Part shown: positions 1-8,553 of the stretch, one piece after another
Numbering within the stretch: the stretch's first letter is position 1
How the letters are laid out: each line of letters starts with the position of its first letter
Assembly (NCBI GenBank): GCA_024811115.1
Contig: JAKOGH010000212.1
Coordinates: 1 to 10,521, forward strand
From: Terana coerulea
Lineage: Eukaryota; Basidiomycota; Agaricomycetes; Polyporales; Phanerochaetaceae
Length of the DNA stretch: 10,521 bases
Direction: 5' to 3'
The notes under the pieces: model-generated
Database searches by the model: none
Told to the model about the DNA's origin: nothing
Seen by the model: the letters and a program-made list of their open reading frames with translations, nothing else
Made by a program: the position numbers and the translations under genes

Positions 1-2532
1 GCTCAAGTGTCATAGAAGAATCCATGGTGAGTTTTGTAGGTTGTTATCCGTGAAATGTTGACTTAACGAGTCATCTATGTTTAGTTTACCGCCATGTCCT
101 CGATGTCTAGTCCCGATATCTTCACCGACTCACAAATACCGCAATTCCCCGCGATAGAACAGTCTACTCCTTGGAACGCTTCCAGTGGTACAGGGGCAGG
201 GACTGATCCCAACATATATGCCAACAGTCTTTTCGATTCATCGAACAATGCTGCTGATCCAAACAACTACGCGAACCTCGCGCTGATGGCTGCTCCACCA
301 GACGCGAACGGCTACCATGCAGAATCGGGCTTCCAACTACTACCTACGGGCTGGCCGCCGAATCTCCCTCGCCCAGACGTTACTCGCCACCTGTACGTTG
401 TCCATTCTTAGCATCAATAACCATCAATGACCACGTTTACGTAGCGTTCATGCCTTCTTCGCTTTCTATGTCAATGCTGGCCGCCTATTCCACGGTCCCA
501 CCTTCCTCTCATCCCTAGACTTACCTCCTACCGACCACCGCTTTCCCTCGAAATCAGTGTTACACGCGATATGCGCCGTCGGAAGCATGTATACTGCCAA
601 CGTCGAACCAACACCTATACATACCAGCCAGCACTTCCCCTGTAAGTTGTATGATGCGGCAAAGGCAGCATGGCTCATTGCAGTCTGATTAGATGAAATA
701 TTCTCTGGGCGGTGGCGCAAACTGGCTATACGGCCTGACTCGTTCGCTGAACATCATATCAAGCTTGCGAGGGAGCACTTGGAGTCAGATATCGACCTTG
801 GAGAGCGGATGCTTGAGGGCATTCAATGTAACGCGACGTTGACTGTAACCTATACCTTGTTTGACAAGGCTCGCATTTTTAGGTCAGGTCCTAATCACTT
901 GGTTCAATCTGAACCAGGGAAGGTGAGGTCATGATCATCACTTTCTGAAAGTGATGGCTTACCTGCATTGAGTAGATGGTCGGAGGTAGGCTCAGCAATC
1001 AACATAAACGCTCAGAAGTACACCTGGATAACTGACGTCCATTGTATAGGCATATCTTTGCTCAGGCATCAATTTACGCTATGCTGTCGCCGTGGGATTG
1101 AATCGTGCTCCTCGGTTCAAGATGACCGCGGCGAGAAGATTCTCTTTGGCCAAACATGGAGAACTTTTACCACCTCCGCAATCGGCAATAGAAGTAGAGA
1201 ATCGACGAAACATCTTTTGGATAGGTACGGAGCGCTTCATATCATTGGCTATCGAAGCTCAGTTTACGCTGCCGTCAGCATACGCTCTCGAGCGTATACA
1301 CTCGAGCGGGAATAGCTTCGCGCTCGAGCTGGATGACCACGACATCTGTCAGATGCTTCCTCTCAAAGGAGATCAGTTCGAACTAGGGGTACGTCTACTA
1401 TGACCCGCATTACTGAGGACGTACATTCGTTTGACAGCTCAAACAGACAAGTGTGGCTGATGAAGATCGCCAATGGTCGCACACGCCGGACATTCTCCTC
1501 ACGAACCCACCAGAAAAGACCGACTCGTTCGTTCTATACATCAAGGCGACGATGCTCCTGTCACGTGTAAAGGTATTCAACAACAGATTCAAGAGCTTGC
1601 ACTATGCCGGTGACCCGGCGTACTGCTCGCGATCCGACAGTCCGAAGAACCTCGAGGACCGCTTCGATCCGCGGGACACGGCTGCGTTCCAAGAGCTAGA
1701 TAACCTGGTGCTGTCGTTCAAGGCGGCTTTCCTGCGCACCTCAAGGACCCGGTGCAAGATGGCATGGTGGATCCACACCTCTACGCCGCTTGCGTTGCTC
1801 CCCATCTGTACGTCCTCAATGCAATTAGCGCGACCCATGATGGCTTATGAGTCTAACTCTTCGTAGTGCCATGATCGTACTTCATGATCCTCACGCCCGA
1901 ATTGGGGATCCGGCATGCCGATCCTCGTACCACGTCTTCAAAGCAGCCCATGCTATTCTTGATTACGTATATGCACTAGGCGCGACAAGCTATGACCTGT
2001 CTCTTTTGGACAACATACCCCTGGTGCGCACGTTCTAACATACATTGTGGTCTGGCGCTTCGCTGATGCGCTTTACAGCTTGCCTGGAATATGGCGGGAA
2101 GAGCTCTGATCGAATATTTGAAGGCTGCCATAGATCGGAACGACTTCGACCAAATTATGGTGATACATTCCGAGATCTGCTTCGTTCAGTGAGCTTCAGG
2201 ATTATCCTCGTGTCATAACCACCACTAACAAGTTGCCTAATTCCTAGCGGTATGCTGGCAAGGGCGGGAGAGCGGCTGCCCTGCGCTTGTAGGTCATTGT
2301 TTACAGAGTGTCGAGACTCACTGACTGAACCTACATTGTAGATCGCTTCAAGAAGGTCATGTATGACACGCTAGCGCAGATGTGTGGCGAGCAGTTCGTC
2401 GAGCCCCTACCCGAACACTCGTACCATAAGGGCGGCTACGTCAACCCTTCCGAGATGTCGCTTCTGGACCCTGTGCCGTCTATCGCCCCTCTTTTAACTG
2501 CTACGGCAATAACGTATCCGAAAGGTCCGTGA
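1..2532 (+). CDS. Fungal-specific transcription factor (middle homology domain), 5' partial, multi-exon, one frameshift
   Basis: Nuclear regulator with the fungal-specific transcription factor domain (Fungal_trans, PF04082 type), which usually follows a Zn2Cys6 DNA-binding cluster; that N-terminal part is off the left edge. My exon model is <1-26, 85-392, 445-641, 693-882, 976-985, 1050-1388, 1438-1807, 1867-2023, 2079-2188, 2248-2288 and 2342-2532, ending in TGA. Each junction has GT/AG and keeps the frame. Family-like blocks in order are a Ser/Asn-rich linker, RHLVHAFFAF, LHAICAVGSMY, FAEHHIKLAREH, LRYAVAVGLN, ALELDDHDICQMLP, MIVLHDPHARI, SYDLSLLDN and NMAGRALIEYL. Unspliced, a TGA at 686 would stop translation, but removing 642-692 restores the frame. 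Splicing between 828 and 985 is uncertain, including a 10-nt microexon. A one-base frameshift at 1728-1730 cannot be explained by an intron, so the copy may be a pseudogene or contain a sequence error. The ATG at 94 is in frame but is probably internal, because 27-84 looks like an intron. Identification is from remembered family patterns, not a search. Confidence 0.82.
1728..1730 (+). other. Probable 1-nt deletion (frameshift) in the transcription factor exon
   Basis: Upstream of here the frame reads through to FKAAF and then runs into non-family sequence (LRTSRTRC). One frame over, the sequence from the TTT reads FPAHLKDPVQDGMVDPHLYA, which is the expected continuation. That frame then leads into a good phase-2 intron (1808-1866) and the MIVLHDPHA block. 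Adding one T to the TTT would join the two parts. No donor/acceptor pair nearby resolves it. Confidence 0.75.
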
Positions 2533-3246
2533 CCTCCATAGAATGTGCGAGCACGAACTTTTGGCGCTAATTTGGGGCTTCGGCAGATTCACCGATGCTG
2601 TACGCCCAATGTGCGTAAATAGTGAGGTCTATTGTCATTTGAGATGTCTGCAATACCAGAAATGTGCGCTGGCCGACGGAAGGGATTTGCATTGGTCGTG
2701 TGAGATGTCAAAATGTCGGCAAAGCTCTGCCCTAGTCCTGTGAGAGGTTATACGTTTCCTGTTTCCACCGAGCGACAAAACAAAACACTGTAAGGCTATC
2801 ACTAAGTCACCGCGTACATGGGCCTGTTTTGTAGCCTGGACACACCAGTTAATGCTTGTCAGCAGACAGTGAGACCTACCGCAACACTGGATAGCTCATC
2901 GGTGAAGCAGGTGTGGTCTCCATTGTCGATTCCGAACCAAGTATTGAAGACAGTCGCCGATATCTATGTTCTTAGGTGGATGGCGACGGAGGCGTGAAGT
3001 TGGTTAGTGCAATGAGGTCACTTGCGACCGGATGGCTCGGTGTCCGGCCCTCCGTCGTGTCACTGATGCCATTCCTCATGAACTCGTCCAATCTGGATGT
3101 CGTCAATGAGTATCATCCAGTTCGCATGTTACTGCTGGCAGCGAGATTATGCGCAAGCGCGCAGCTAACACATTCAGTAGAAGCATATCCGACTTCCTGG
3201 TAGAGATAGTGCCTCAAACCTCCGATTATATGGCCCGGAGTGATAC

Positions 3247-3252
3247 TTTATT
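3247..3252 (-). terminator. Possible polyadenylation signal for the minus-strand small gene
   Basis: The minus strand reads AATAAA here, about 240 nt beyond the stop codon of the small gene at 3492-3898. The hexamer is the canonical eukaryotic signal, but fungal signals are loose and the distance is long, so this is only a candidate. Confidence 0.3.
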
Positions 3253-3302
3253 GGTGGCGTGCGCATAATAATGACATGACATTCACGATATTGTACAGTT
3301 AT

Positions 3303-3323
3303 GGATACAGGATACAGGATACA
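3303..3323 (+). repeat. Three tandem copies of the 7-mer GGATACA
   Basis: Three perfect head-to-tail copies in intergenic DNA. It is flanked at 3270-3345 by two further copies of a TGACATGACAT string. This looks like a small microsatellite, and no function is apparent. Confidence 0.8.
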
Positions 3324-3491
3324 CGGGCATTGACATGACATGGCATAAGGAGGATCATAACGTGGGCGTCGGTAAGTATGTGTGGCGGCTAGATCTTCTT
3401 AGGTCGGACACTGTCAAGTCGCCCCAATAGTTCAAAGTAGTTCAATTTCCTAGAAGCGTCGGCGACACGGCGTGAGTGATGCATCTCGGCT

Positions 3492-3898
3492 CTACAGGTA
3501 TGTAATGCTGCCACTCACTTCCAAGAGCTTCTCTAGGACTTGGCCTGCAGTCGGCTCAGTGAACCACTCGGCATAGACGTACATTTCGGTATGAGTTTTC
3601 TGTCCAGGTCCGTGATGCTTGAAGATTGCTGCCAAGTACCTGTTACCAGTGCCCAGCCTTGTCTTCAGGATATGGCCGTTCATGGCAGAGGTGTTCAGTC
3701 CGTGGCACTTGAACCAGAGGTCGTACCAAGACATGTGTCCAGCAAGTTTGCTCTCGTCCAGACCGCCGACGACGCCCCTGAGCTTCTCCTTGATTGAATT
3801 CTATGAATGTTGACAACGCTCAATGAGATTGAAGCCATTGGAACGCCACATGGTGAAGCAGGAAAGCTTACATTGATGTCCATGTTCCCTCCCGGCAT
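3492..3898 (-). CDS. Unrecognised 111-residue protein, two exons
   Basis: Exon 1 is 3872-3898 (MPGGNMDIN) and exon 2 is 3492-3800, ending in TAG. The intron 3801-3871 (71 nt) has a GTAAGC donor and an ATAG acceptor, and both junctions are phase 0. The joined protein has 111 residues and an orderly, soluble-looking composition: a charged Lys/Glu segment (NSIKEKLRG, residues 10-18), an aromatic stretch MSWYDLWFKCHG (32-43), then YLAAIFKHHGPG and MYVYAEWFTEPTAG. I see no signal peptide, membrane segment, cysteine framework or catalytic motif, and I do not recognise the family. Support for a real gene comes from the clean intron, the coding-like composition across the junction, a TATA box about 130 nt upstream of the ATG and a possible polyadenylation signal downstream. 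It is convergent with the transcription factor. An alternative 5' exon ending at a GTAAGT donor (minus strand, 4093) is possible but not needed. Confidence 0.68.
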
Positions 3899-4024
3899 TG
3901 TGCTATTTGGTTTGAAGCAGAGTGTAAGGGCAAATGCGGGTAATGAAGATTCGGATGGCCTTCAGAGGCGAGTGTAGTGCGAAGGGATGGAATGAATTGT
4001 CTGTCCTGTCGAAAAAGGTAGCCA

Positions 4025-4032
4025 TTTTATAA
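4025..4032 (-). promoter_or_regulatory. TATA box of the minus-strand small gene
   Basis: The minus strand reads TTATAAAA, 127-134 nt upstream of the ATG at 3898. This is consistent with transcription starting near 4000 and a 5' untranslated leader of about 100 nt. Confidence 0.5.
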
Positions 4033-5040
4033 CGCAGACCAGCGTCAACTCTGCGGTGACTGCGAGCAATATGGGCCCAAGACAGTGACTTACCTTTCAA
4101 GACATCTTGTCCTGGAGTGGCGGCAAAATACCAGCATCAGCGAGTGAACAGCATCCCAGCACAGCCATGGATCTCCTGGAGTATGTGGAAAGGATAGGGG
4201 AATCGTTTGGAGCCATGTCATATCCTAGGATGACAATACAACTCCGCATCTATATAACCAAAAACAGTCAGCGTCGTGCAGCCAAGACTGCACTACCACT
4301 TACTTTGTCAGGCTCCTTGTGTCTAGCCAGCAGCATTCAGCATTTCTAGTTTGTTAGCGATGTATTATTTTACCGCCGCTCGCCACACAAATAACGGTTG
4401 CGATAGATAGCACTTCAAGTCGGGACAAGTGCCCACGTCAGGAGTTCTTTCAGATTGGATCTAGGTACGAGGATGAGGATTCCCTTGTAGAACAAACCTG
4501 TGATAGTAGTCTAGGAGTGATCCACGCGCAGGCAGCATGGCTGTAGATTTAACCGCCACATTCGCAGCTTACTGCCAGCAACCGCAGCTGTCACAGGATT
4601 AACAATTGTGGCGAACGGCCAAAGTGGCGCACTATTGTGGACAAGAAGATATTGTCCATAGCTTCCTAGTATACCATAACGGAGTGCTAGAAAAACTGCA
4701 ATGACTCCAATCGTCAGACTCAGGGAGGACAATTATGGTAGCCGTCCAGTACTTACTACTTAGTAGTAGTCACAGTACTCAGCTGGCTGCCATGAGACTA
4801 TTGTCCATCGTAGATAGGTTGACGTGATTCTAGAGCCGCCACTAGAGCAGTCGTGTCCTCGTCTTTCTGTTTGATTGGAACAGCCCTGCCTTGTGCAACC
4901 CTGCGGCGGTGTCGTCCTGTATACGTGCAGTTGCGAGACGTAAACTGAGACTGCCTCTTTCGGAAGGCATGACAGCCAACCAAACAAGAGACAACAAAGC
5001 TGTGCCAGCGTTTATTCACATCCGCGTCAACTTGACATCG
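4033..5040. other. Intergenic stretch without a supportable gene
   Basis: It separates the divergent small gene (-) and first kinase-like gene (+), so it should contain upstream control regions. A TATATAA at 4251-4257 on the + strand (also AT-rich on the other strand) has no reading frame downstream. Open frames on both strands at 4511-4732 and 4760-5019 lack proper ATG context or motifs. The hydrophobic minus-strand one at 4511-4732 begins at TTG immediately after a TAA. I see nothing assignable. Confidence 0.45.
4754..4768. repeat. Short palindrome, TACTACT / AGTAGTA
   Basis: Two perfect 7-nt arms separated by a single T, in intergenic DNA about 380 nt upstream of the first kinase-like gene. 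It could be a binding site for a dimeric regulator, but its length allows chance. Confidence 0.6.
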
Positions 5041-5048
5041 TATATATA
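5041..5048 (+). promoter_or_regulatory. TATA box of the first kinase-like gene
   Basis: TATATATA lies 88-95 nt upstream of the ATG at 5136 and is followed by a C-rich leader ending in ACAACA-ATG. That is normal for a fungal core promoter with a start site near 5070. The second copy at 6445 has no equally clear TATA at the same distance. Confidence 0.6.
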
Positions 5049-5135
5049 CAGGAAATCAAGGGGACTAGCCTACCCTACCAACTTTCCGCACAACCTCGCC
5101 CTATCCACCCAATACACCCCAGCCCACCCACAACA

Positions 5136-6025
5136 ATGTCGCACCTTCCTTGGTACCTCGCAAGAGGCTCCCCGCTCCAAGTTGACCTCACTGGCTCTGG
5201 GTCAGTGAGCGCCACAGTTGTCCACCCCTTCCCTCACAAGAACTGCCAGGTGGTCGTCGCTCGACTGGATGTTATGCACCCACCTGCCATTTGCGCTTTG
5301 AAGATAGGCTCACTATTCGTGCTCAAGATATACGACCCTCGTTTCTATCCACGTGCATTCACCGATCCTGCCGCATGGTCTTACGCTACAGAGCGGGAGG
5401 CTTTCTCGCGCCACCAAGGGCAATTCACAGAGGACAGGTTCTACGCTATTGGAGGATATTCCGGGCCCGACCTCGATGTCGCCACTCCCGTTGATTGGGA
5501 AGAGTTCTATTTTTGCGCATGGCTTGCGTTTGGGACTGTGAGCTCCAGGCCTACAACCGCATTCGCTCCCTTCAGGGATCAGGCGTTCCGGTGCTTTACG
5601 GGCACGGTCGTCTAAATCTTTCCAGGGCAGATCCGAAACGAGCCGTCCACCCTCATGTGATCCTCGTAGAATATATCGAGGACGCAACGCCGCTCGACAA
5701 GATCTCCCCAAGGCTGCTGACCCGACCTCTCGTCCAGTCCCTCCTGACGACCATGCGAAGGCTGGTGGAATTAGGAGTCAGCCACGGGGACCTGAATTAT
5801 GGGAACTACCTGGTGACACCAGCTCACAAGCCCACGCGCGCCGTCATCCTCGACTTTGGAGACTGCATCTTTCGGATGCCCGAGTACACTGACGAGGAGT
5901 GGCGGGAGGTACTTATGGAGAATATGGCAGTGAGGGAGACAATGAGGAAGATTGTCGTGCTGTTCGAGAAGGCGGGACTGCCTGTGCCGGAGGAATGCAA
6001 GAATTTGAAGGATATTCGGTACTAA
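5136..6025 (+). CDS. Protein-kinase-like protein, tandem copy 1, frameshifted
   Basis: Member of the protein-kinase-like fold, probably a fungal phosphotransferase or kinase; substrate unknown. It begins MSHLPWYLARGSPL and is collinear with the copy at 6445-7386. The beta3 lysine is K64 in GSLFVLKIYDP; then come the alphaC-type glutamate in WDCELQAYN, the hinge VILVEYIED, the catalytic loop SHGDLNYGNYLV (Asp and Asn present) and LDFGDC as the metal-binding DFG. Every canonical catalytic residue is therefore present. The frame from 5136 runs off into CAWLAFGTV and stops at 5615, while the remainder lies in another frame to a TAA ending at 6025. One missing T in the run at 5510-5514 accounts for this. 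With it restored the protein would be 296 residues, against 313 for the neighbour, and it lacks most of the Arg/Asp-rich insert found there. No introns are needed. It is a pseudogene if the frameshift is real, and otherwise an intact kinase-like gene. Confidence 0.8.
5510..5514 (+). other. Probable 1-nt deletion in a T5 run of kinase-like copy 1
   Basis: Copy 2 reads DWEEYFYLRIASFWDCE. Copy 1 reads DWEEFYF in the first frame and LRMACVWDCE in the second. One additional T in the run TTTTT makes the two parts continuous. The break falls between the beta3 lysine and the alphaC glutamate, so a truncated product would lack the catalytic loop and DFG. Confidence 0.82.
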
Positions 6026-6444
6026 ATAATATGATACTTTGGGGAATTTTTAAACTACTTCGATTGCTATGTGTAGTACAAGCTGAAAACTCAACGTGTT
6101 TGCTGTAACGGACATGGGATGTTCAGCGACATCATGTGCGGAGCAGGGTACTTTAAATATATACTATCGAGCGATCCTGATAGTGACGCCCCAAAAGACG
6201 TTTTATGCACGACAGACTTATCACATCGGCGAGCAGCTTGGCGTAGGGGAATTTATCTGTAGCATCTGCAATGCGTGAAAATAAATGGTCCTGAGGCGTT
6301 CACTAAGTACTATGTTGAACTACAGCACTTGCTATTTCTGGACAGGCAAGTCTCAGCCAAACAACAACAAATAGTTGCCGCTCTTCGTTGAACGCGCTTC
6401 GAACGCTGCAACGTTCCGTCTTGTCCTTCGGGAGCTCAGCGACT
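6026..6444. other. Spacer between the two kinase-like genes
   Basis: It holds the 3' untranslated region of copy 1 and the promoter region of copy 2. AT-rich spots near 6150 (TTTAAATATATA) and 6280 (AAAATAAA) could serve as start-site elements, but neither is at a convincing distance from 6445. No gene is seen. Confidence 0.4.
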
Positions 6445-7386
6445 ATGGCTCATCTACCAGCATACTTGCAGCAAGGCTCAGAGCTCCAGATCGACCTCGC
6501 CACGTCTATCTCACTCAGGGCCACGGTGGTTCGCCCCTTCCCTCACAGGAATTGCCAAGTGCTCGTCGCACAGCTGAATTCCAAGGACCCACCCACTGGC
6601 AGCGATCTGGCCGTGGGCTCGCTCTTTGTTCTCAAGATGTACGACCCTCGCTTCTATCGACGGCCTTTCGAAGACGACCCAGCATGGTCTTACGCGGCAG
6701 AGCAGGAGGCCTTCGTGCGCCACAAGGGGGATTTCAATCAAGAAGAGTTTGATGCATACATGCGCCGTCGTCCTCGTGGCCCCGGCAGCAGAGACGAGGA
6801 TGATTCAGACACACCCGCTGACTGGGAAGAATACTTTTACCTGCGCATCGCTTCCTTCTGGGACTGTGAAGTCCTCGCATACAATTGCCTCGGTCCCCTT
6901 CAGGGATCGGGCGTCCCAAGATGCTATGGGCACGGCCGCCTAAATCTCTCCAAAACGGACCCGCTGCGGGCCCTCCATCCTCATGCACTTTTGCTAGAGT
7001 TTGTTGAGGATGCTGCGCCGCTCGCCACGATCTCCCCAGAGATGTTGACTCGTCCTCTCATCCGCTCGCTGCTGACAACCATGCGGAGGCTGGCGGAGTT
7101 GGGGGTCAATAACGGGGACCTGAACGACGGAAATTACCTCGTGGCACCAGCTCACAAACCCACGCGTGCCCTTATGATTGACTTCGGGGACTGCTACATC
7201 CGGGACTCTGGCGAAACCGACGAGGAATGGCGGCTTCGGATCCGCGAGAACTGGGCAGTGCAGTACACGATGAAGAGGATTGGCAGGTTGTTCACGGAGG
7301 CAGGGCTACCTGAGCCTGAGGAATGCAAGAATTGGAAGACGCACGAAGGTGATCTAGCGTTGCCACAATGGTCCCCGTTGACATAG
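6445..7386 (+). CDS. Protein-kinase-like protein, tandem copy 2, intact
   Basis: A single exon encodes 313 residues and ends in TAG. I start it at the ATG at 6445 because MAHLPAYLQQGSEL aligns with the start of copy 1; the open frame extends 5' only through a non-ATG codon. Features in order: beta3 lysine K64 (GSLFVLKMYDP); an Arg/Pro- then Asp/Glu-rich insert at about 107-122; alphaC-type E142 (WDCEVLAYN) followed by LQGSGVPRCYGHG; the hinge LLLEFVED; a catalytic loop with NNGDLNDGNYLV (D225, N230); DFG at 246-248 in IDFGDC; and a helical C-terminus with AGLPEPEECKN. The family usually has His before the Gly-Asp of the catalytic loop (copy 1 has HGD); here it is Asn, while the catalytic Asp is kept. 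There is no signal peptide or membrane segment, so it is probably cytosolic or nuclear. Copy 1 lies 420 nt upstream in the same direction, a tandem duplication. The true substrate (protein or small molecule) cannot be read from the sequence. Confidence 0.85.
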   Translation: MAHLPAYLQQGSELQIDLATSISLRATVVRPFPHRNCQVLVAQLNSKDPPTGSDLAVGSLFVLKMYDPRFYRRPFEDDPAWSYAAEQEAFVRHKGDFNQEEFDAYMRRRPRGPGSRDEDDSDTPADWEEYFYLRIASFWDCEVLAYNCLGPLQGSGVPRCYGHGRLNLSKTDPLRALHPHALLLEFVEDAAPLATISPEMLTRPLIRSLLTTMRRLAELGVNNGDLNDGNYLVAPAHKPTRALMIDFGDCYIRDSGETDEEWRLRIRENWAVQYTMKRIGRLFTEAGLPEPEECKNWKTHEGDLALPQWSPLT

Positions 7387-8501
7387 ATATTATTCTAACC
7401 ACATGCTGTAATCACTACTCACTCCGCATGTCCTACTGTCCGACACTTGGCCATATCCACAATTGTCGCTGTACAGTTATTCTATACGTTCATGCTTGTA
7501 ACCCTTCATTTCTAGCTCTCATGTTGGACCCGAGTGGAACGAACCGTCCGTTGTCGTGGCGGTGACTTGAGTAAAATTTGCAGCACATGCTGACTTCGCG
7601 AGCCCGAATGCTTTGATCTGTGCCCGTAATGAAGCCCGTACAAAGTTGGATACATACTCCGTCACAGCCATCAGTTCATATGTATCGCGGGCTGGGGCAT
7701 ATGTCAGGTACCTTAAAGGCCATTGCAAGGTGAACAGGACACGGAACTGAGCGACTACTCATAGGGCGTACACCATTCTACTTGCCATGAGGCGCGGACG
7801 CACACGCCACCATGCAGGCAGGCACACAATAGAGATGACTGACATATGAGCGTTGGTGGTGCTTCTCATGATCGGCCCATGTTATTGTATATGCATCACC
7901 ACCAGCCACAACCATTGTCCTCATGTTTGTAACGTGTTAGAGGGATTTTCCGCAGGCGTTTCTACACATTTATTTCGGCAACGGCTCCTGGGGGTTGGCT
8001 AACAGTACTCACGTCGGAAGACATCCATTGAATTGAGAATTGGTGCCATTGAGATTTGCCCATGGCCCCGTAGATCTCATTTGTTCCTTCTAGCATAGCG
8101 TATGAATCAACGTGGATAACACGAAGATCGAAATGACGAATATACCAAGGGAGTGCACGTTAAACTCGCGGATCAGCTGCACGGAGTGACTATCCGGCGG
8201 CACATTTCCGGGACGTCCCCCTACACAAAGGACTCCCGAGGGTCAATGCGAAAAACGTCAGAGCACACGTAGCAGCCACCTTGACCCATCAAGACACCCG
8301 TCGATAGGTTGGGTAGCACAGTGAAGCTGTTCCGCTGTATGGTGAGATGAGACGCCCGAATGATGCTCACTTAGATAACAGGCTTGTTGGCTGTAGTGGA
8401 TTTCCACGTTGCCCCCACACAACATACTGAACAGTCTGAACTTGGCAGAAACCTAGAAGTGGGCCGCAACCGACAAGGGTGACACCTCGTGGTAACGCGT
8501 C
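7387..8501. other. Long stretch with no assignable gene; coding-like minus-strand pieces
   Basis: No complete gene can be built. On the minus strand there are open stretches with protein-like composition. Positions 7965-8159 include WYIRHFDLRVIHVDSYAM and then GTNEIYGAMG, with a GTGAGT donor at 8012. Positions 8221-8370 include SFTVLPNLSTGVLMGQGG and end at TAG. Positions 8371-8490 include GVTLVGCGPLLGFC. A fourth minus-strand frame lies at 7519-7728. I could not join them with consistent splice phases. They may be exons of an undetected gene, a decayed gene, or chance. Confidence 0.3.
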
Positions 8502-8553
8502 AAATCTTTCAAGTTCTGTTCATCACCGGTGACGGACAGAACTTGAAAGATTT
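8502..8553. repeat. Perfect 18-bp inverted repeat with a nested palindrome in the loop
   Basis: Left arm 8502-8519 (AAATCTTTCAAGTTCTGT) and right arm 8536-8553 are exact reverse complements. The 16-nt spacer contains most of the 10-bp perfect palindrome TCACCGGTGA (8523-8532). Allowing a one-base bulge, the stem extends by about three more pairs (TCA/TGA). The structure could form a strong hairpin in RNA or a cruciform in DNA. No gene contains it. Confidence 0.9.

Larger units (their letters stand above)
2533..3491. other. Intergenic stretch without a supportable gene
   Basis: It lies between the 3' ends of the transcription factor (+) and the small gene (-), so it should hold both 3' untranslated regions. 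A 75-codon ATG-started frame at 2976-3203 (+) has no recognisable motif, no partner exon and no promoter that I can see. The only other things noted are a short GGATACA tandem repeat and a minus-strand AATAAA. Confidence 0.5.

Noticed and set aside
686..688. In-frame TGA apparently ending the transcription factor early
   Set aside because: Removing 642-692 (GTAAGT...TTAG, 51 nt) excludes the stop and restores the conserved frame leading to FAEHHIKLA.
2976..3203. 75-codon + strand ORF as a separate gene
   Set aside because: No motif, no partner exon, no promoter element; length is within chance for gene-free DNA.
4511..4732. Minus-strand hydrophobic ORF resembling a membrane-anchored N-terminus
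   Set aside because: It starts at TTG directly after a TAA, has no ATG near the start and no downstream exon of a recognisable enzyme.
6388..6444. 5' extension of kinase-like copy 2
   Set aside because: The extension starts at a TTG codon; copy 1 and the ATG at 6445 give matching N-termini (MSHLP / MAHLP).
7853..7906. TGGTGGTG / CACCACCA inverted repeat as a regulatory hairpin
   Set aside because: Only 8 nt of low-complexity sequence with a wide spacer; expected by chance.
8034..8104. EGTNEI string as an acyl-CoA dehydrogenase signature on the minus strand
   Set aside because: Only six residues match; the surrounding residues do not resemble that family and no other part of such an enzyme is nearby.
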